Assembly: GCF_000715075.1 (NCBI RefSeq)
Contig: NC_134087.1
Location: forward strand, 105,563,161-105,627,160
Source: Nicotiana tabacum
Lineage: Eukaryota > Streptophyta > Magnoliopsida > Solanales > Solanaceae
DNA: 64,000 bases
Direction: 5' to 3'
This document shows positions 60,819-64,000 of this stretch, one piece after another; positions within the stretch are counted from its first letter, which is position 1, and every line of letters starts with the position of its first letter. A program made the position numbers and the translations under genes. The notes beneath the pieces are model-generated. The model did no database searches and was not told where the DNA came from. It saw nothing but the letters and a program-made list of their open reading frames with translations.

Positions 60819-63359
60819 ATGAATGGAGATGAGACTAATAATGACCAAAAAGAAACTCTTCTTCCAATTCACAGGTCACAAAGTATGAATACATTTATTC
60901 ACTCAATTTTTTCACTTATGAATTTCTTCACAATTTTAGGACCTTTATCATGTATAATTATTTGCTTATTTGTGAAAATGAATGATGCTCCGGCGACTAG
61001 CACAAATATGCTCGGAATTCTTGCTTGGGTTTTCACGTGGTGGTTGTCGGAGGCGGTGCCGATGCCGATAACTTCCATGTCGCCGTTGTTTCTTTTCCCG
61101 TTGTTCGGAATTTCGTCGGCCGACGACGTTGCTCATTCTTATATGGATGATGTTATTGCTCTAGGTCTTGGGAGTTTTATACTTGCTCTTGCTGTTGAAC
61201 ATTATAATATACACAGAAGATTGGCCTTAAATGTGAGTAATAATATTCTTCTATTCCTTGTTAAATTTTGTTGTTTTATTTGTGGCTGCAGGGGCGGATT
61301 TAGGAGGGCGGAAGGGGCTACCCGAACTTTCTTCGTCGAAAAATTACATTGTATATATAAGGACAAATCTATTTTTTACTTCTATATATTATGTTTTGAA
61401 ACTTGTTGACATAGCCCAAAAGCATAGCTTAGTGGTCAAGGAGGTCCAAAATATTTGTAAGGTCATATGTTCAATTCCCACTAACTATAATCTTTTTTTT
61501 TAATCCCGTATTGAAAATTCTGCCTCCGTCACTGAATTTTGGGTGTCGCGAAATTGGAATATGGAAGAAATTTATCCGAATCCTATACACCAAATTATAC
61601 TAATTCACTATAGTCGAGTGATAAATTAAAATAAAGTATATATTATAAATTAAGGTATTAATTAATAAGCCTTAAAAAATATATGTCACACACTTATTGT
61701 TCAAGCTAGTTTCGGTCCTTATATTTAGTTATTTATTTATTCAACTGCTACAAAAAATTGTTAAAGAAATTAACATTTAGGAGTACTTCTTACCATCAAA
61801 TTAATTCCTCTTTAACCGATTTCTTCCTATTTATTATTCCAATATATGAATATAAATGATATAGCTATCTTTACTAGATTTCAGCAATTATCTGTTGTTG
61901 GTTTTTCTCTTTTTGACATTTTACCTTTATTAATCATTTTCGATGTCAATATCTAATTTGGCCTATTATTTTCTTTATATAAAGATTAACTATGTACGCT
62001 ACTATAAGCAGAGGCGAGTTTTATTTGTTAACTTCAACCTTTAAATTTTTATTCTAAACATATTATATTTTTTTTAAATTATGCGTTCCTAATTAAATAT
62101 GTACATATAACTTTTAATATTGTCCACATAAAATACCGAGTTTAATGAATATGGTGAATGATGACACTTTTCTAGCTAGTAGTATAGTTGAATTATTGTT
62201 GACAAAAATTGACGTGCATGGGTCATGCAGATAACCAGTGGCGGAGCCACATTCAACGAAGGTGTATCAATTTGATACCTCTCCGCTGAAAAAACACTGT
62301 ATTGCGAGATAACTTTTTTTATTTTATGCATATATACTATACATTAATTCCCCATAATTTTTTGGTGTCTCTAATTTTTTATATTTTGACATCTCTCGAT
62401 GAAAATTCTGGCTCTGTCACTGCAGATAACACTATTAGGGGTCGTTTGGTAGGGCGTATAAGAATAATGCTAAATAAGGTGTATTAGTAATGCAGGGGTT
62501 AGTAATGCAAACATTAGTTATACAGAGATTATTTCTTATGCATTGTTTGGTGTGGTGTATTAAAAATTAAAATGCATTGCATAATTTTTAAGAAATTTAA
62601 TTGTTTACAAAAATGCCCTCCATATTCTTTAACTTAAGAGACTTTAAGGATAATTTTGTCTTTAACCATGCTAATGCATGCATTAATAGCCCTTGTATAG
62701 CTAATGCCATGGTTTTCTATGCATTACTTATACATAGGCTAATACCAAGTAGGGTGTATAACTAATACTTGTATTAGTTATACATAGGTTGAAAAAGTGT
62801 ACCAAACAAAGCATTACTAATACACAAAGTCAATGCATGCATTTTTTTCTCTAACGCACTCTACCAAACGACCTCTTATTCTGTGGGAATCCATTGAATC
62901 CACCACTTCTTCTTCTCGGGATCTGTGGCACCACTTTCTTCGTCAGCGTGTGGATGCACAACGTGGCAGCCACCGTGATGATGATGCCGGTGGCCACCGG
63001 AATCTTGCAACGGTTGCCGTCGGTTAACCGGAGCCAGCCGGAATATTCCGATCAGCTTGTAACCAACTTCTGTAAAGCAGTTATTTTAGGGGTTATATAT
63101 TCCGCATCAATTGGAGGAATGAGTACATTAACTGGGACAGGTGTCAATTTGATATTGGTGGGATTGTGGAAGAGTTATTTTCCTCAAGAAAAGCCTATAA
63201 GTTTCAGCACTTGGTTCTTCTTTGGTTTTCCTTTGGCTTTGGTGATTTTCTTTGCTTTGTGGGCTACTCTTTGCTTATTGTATTGTAGGAAAGGATCAAG
63301 TAGATCTCTTTCTGCTTATTTGGACAAATCTCATTTGAAAAGGGAGCTTGATTTATTAG
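60819..63359 (+). CDS. TDT: Tonoplast dicarboxylate transporter (SLC13/DASS), 5' part, MITE-disrupted
   Basis: Exon 1 is 60819-61232 (138 codons, donor AAAT|GTGAGT). Exon 2 is 62426-63359 (acceptor CTGCAG, donor TTAG|GTACTT), and the gene runs beyond the window. Exon 1 encodes a polar N-terminus, then membrane segments ([37 protein letters not shown]) and the family stretch [20 protein letters not shown]. Exon 2 encodes [20 protein letters not shown] and the substrate/Na-site motif [19 protein letters not shown], then more membrane helices. Plant TDT carries malate and other dicarboxylates across the vacuolar membrane. In exon 2 only ATA-ACA-CTA-TTA precede a 438-bp MITE, and the frame resumes at TTC (62879). 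Read straight through, the MITE gives GGG-GTC-GTT-TGG-TAG, a stop at 62450. This copy is probably defective; the identification from conserved motifs is firm. Confidence 0.87.
61289..61534. mobile_element. MITE-like segment with tRNA-like A and B boxes
   Basis: The ends CAGGGGCGGATTTAGG (61289) and TGCCTCCGTCACTG (to 61534) are imperfect inverted repeats akin to the MITE at 62236. No 8-bp duplication is found. Inside, TAGCTTAGTGGTCAAGG (61425-61441) and GGTCATATGTTCAATTCCC (61461-61479) look like RNA polymerase III A and B boxes. Confidence 0.5.
62236..62422. mobile_element. hAT-like MITE straddling the TDT 3' splice site
   Basis: 187 bp with ends CAGTGGCGGAGCCA and TGGCTCTGTCACTG (inverted repeats, 12 of 14 matching). 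The perfect 8-bp duplication CAGATAAC is at 62228-62235 and 62423-62430. The duplicated sequence contains the intron end CAG and the first five exon bases ATAAC, so the splice acceptor now exists twice. Confidence 0.9.
62438..62875. mobile_element. PIF/Harbinger (Tourist)-like MITE inside TDT exon 2
   Basis: 438 bp with ends GGGGTCGTTTGGTAGGGCGT and, reversed, GAGGTCGTTTGGTAGAGTGC. It is flanked by a 3-bp TTA duplication (62435-62437, 62876-62878). The flanks rejoin as ATA-ACA-CTA-TTA-TTC-TGT-GGG, restoring a good transporter frame. A TTA/TAA duplication is characteristic of PIF/Harbinger elements. It has no transposase. Confidence 0.9.
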
Positions 63360-64000
63360 GTACTTCTTCTAAACCCTCATATTTATTTAATTTTTTTACA
63401 CCCAATTTCATCCTTAATTTAATTTCTTATATATTCTCAGTTTTTGTATATAATTTTTTCCTTAGGGTTCGTTTGGTACGAGGGATAAGGAATAATTAAT
63501 TTCGGGATTAAATTTAAGAAGAATTTATCTCATATCTGATTTGGATAAAAATGCGGTATAATTAATCCGGTGATTAGTTATCTGGGATTGTAGTATTTTT
63601 TAATCCTCATGGAAGGATGGAATAATTAATCTCGGTATAATTAATCCTGAAATAATTAATCCTGGGATAACTTCTTTCCAACGAAACGAGTCATTAGTTC
63701 CCAATTCTTCCCTCAAAAAATAGATGGATGCGAATCGAGGACGAGTTCTGTGGGCTGAATTGAACTTATTTTTTTTCAATCTTGAATAACTATGTATACA
63801 TGTGCTAAGTGGGCGTTTGGACATAAGAATTGTAAATTTTTTAAAAAAAGTGAACATTTTTTTTCAAGTGAAAATGGTATTTGAAAATTAGAGTGATGTT
63901 TGGACATGAATAAAAAATTTAGTTGTTTTCTAATTTTTGTGAGTGATATGAGTGCAAATTATAAAAAATAGCTTTTGGAGTTTTCTAAATTTTCGGAAAA
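63360..64000 (+). other. Start of TDT intron 2 with MITE-like sequences
   Basis: Begins with the donor GTACTT; no exon is seen before the window ends. A candidate MITE starts TAGGGTTCGTTTGGTACGAG (63463), is rich in GGATAATTAAT-type inverted segments, and ends with an imperfect CCAACGAAACGAGTCA at about 63678-63693; no clean duplication is seen. A second, GGGCGTTTGGACATAAG at about 63812, resembles another Solanaceae MITE start and is cut by the window edge. Confidence 0.5.

Larger units (their letters stand above)
61233..62425 (+). other. TDT intron 1
   Basis: From GTGAGT at 61233 to CTGCAG at 62425. It contains a MITE-like segment (61289-61534) with tRNA-like boxes and a hAT-like MITE (62236-62422) against the 3' splice site. 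The rest is AT-rich with no further coding exon seen. Exon 1 ends …LALN and exon 2 begins ITLL; these read as a continuous family sequence, so no exon is missing. Confidence 0.75.

Noticed and set aside
61425..61479. A tRNA gene
   Set aside because: Only A- and B-box-like sequences are present; no cloverleaf or acceptor stem can be drawn.
61258..61503. Open frame continuing past exon 1 of the transporter
   Set aside because: The GTGAGT donor at 61233 and family sequence show that the exon ends; the remainder is intron and MITE.
62833..63027. Open frame beginning in the PIF-like MITE and running into exon 2
   Set aside because: Wrong frame relative to the transporter, so not a rescue start.
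63600..63857. 85-codon minus-strand frame
   Set aside because: Covers MITE-like inverted segments in intron 2; no recognisable protein.

Overview
The window is nuclear DNA of a dicot plant, most likely a member of the Solanaceae and plausibly Nicotiana. It is AT-rich with introns and (AT)n and (GATA)n tracts. It is dominated by Tekay/Del-type Ty3-gypsy chromoviruses with LTRs of about 2.5-2.8 kb, and it has an RTE-type LINE whose tail matches the tobacco TS SINE 3' region. There are no operons, bacterial signals, rRNA genes or convincing tRNA genes.

Layout. 1-1905: AT-rich DNA and an LTR-like repeat. 1906-9391: element A, a minus-strand chromovirus truncated in protease, whose LTR contains a solo LTR (2341-4829, TSD ATGAG). 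9392-11285: truncated LTR fragment F. 10557-37864: a direct tandem duplication of about 13.65 kb. Each unit holds the end of F, about 3.2 kb of AT-rich DNA with a Helitron-like end, part of a minus-strand solo LTR (E/D, TSD TAAGA) and a chromovirus B inserted in that LTR (TSD ATCGC). Unit 1 stops inside B pol. Unit 2 continues into the B 3' LTR (38120-42962), which carries a 5'-truncated LINE (39028-41367). The other part of the solo LTR (D) ends at 43910.

43916-49740 is host-like DNA. It holds a candidate three-exon gene for a 99-residue protein (47645-48982) and a hAT-like MITE (46091-46766). 49746-60199 is element C, structurally complete (LTR-PBS-gag-pol-PPT-LTR, TSD TTTAC). It has one reading frame broken by twelve nonsense codons and no frameshift until close to the 3' end.

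60205-64000 holds the one gene I recognise: the 5' part of a tonoplast dicarboxylate transporter (SLC13/DASS family). Exon 1 is 60819-61232. Exon 2 begins at 62426 and runs to 63359, but two MITEs have hit its 5' edge. A hAT-like MITE straddles and duplicates the 3' splice site. A PIF/Harbinger-like MITE lies inside the exon 12 bases further on and gives an in-frame stop. The gene continues past the window, and this copy is probably inactive or altered.

The most unusual non-coding signal is an array of short palindromic words, CGC-N4-GCG, at a similar place in the LTRs of several diverged families. The word differs by family: TCGCGAACGCGA, TCGCAAATGCGA or CCGCAGAAGCGG. A second hairpin-forming tandem module lies further downstream in the LTRs. 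Coordinates were read by hand, and no alignment or database search was run.
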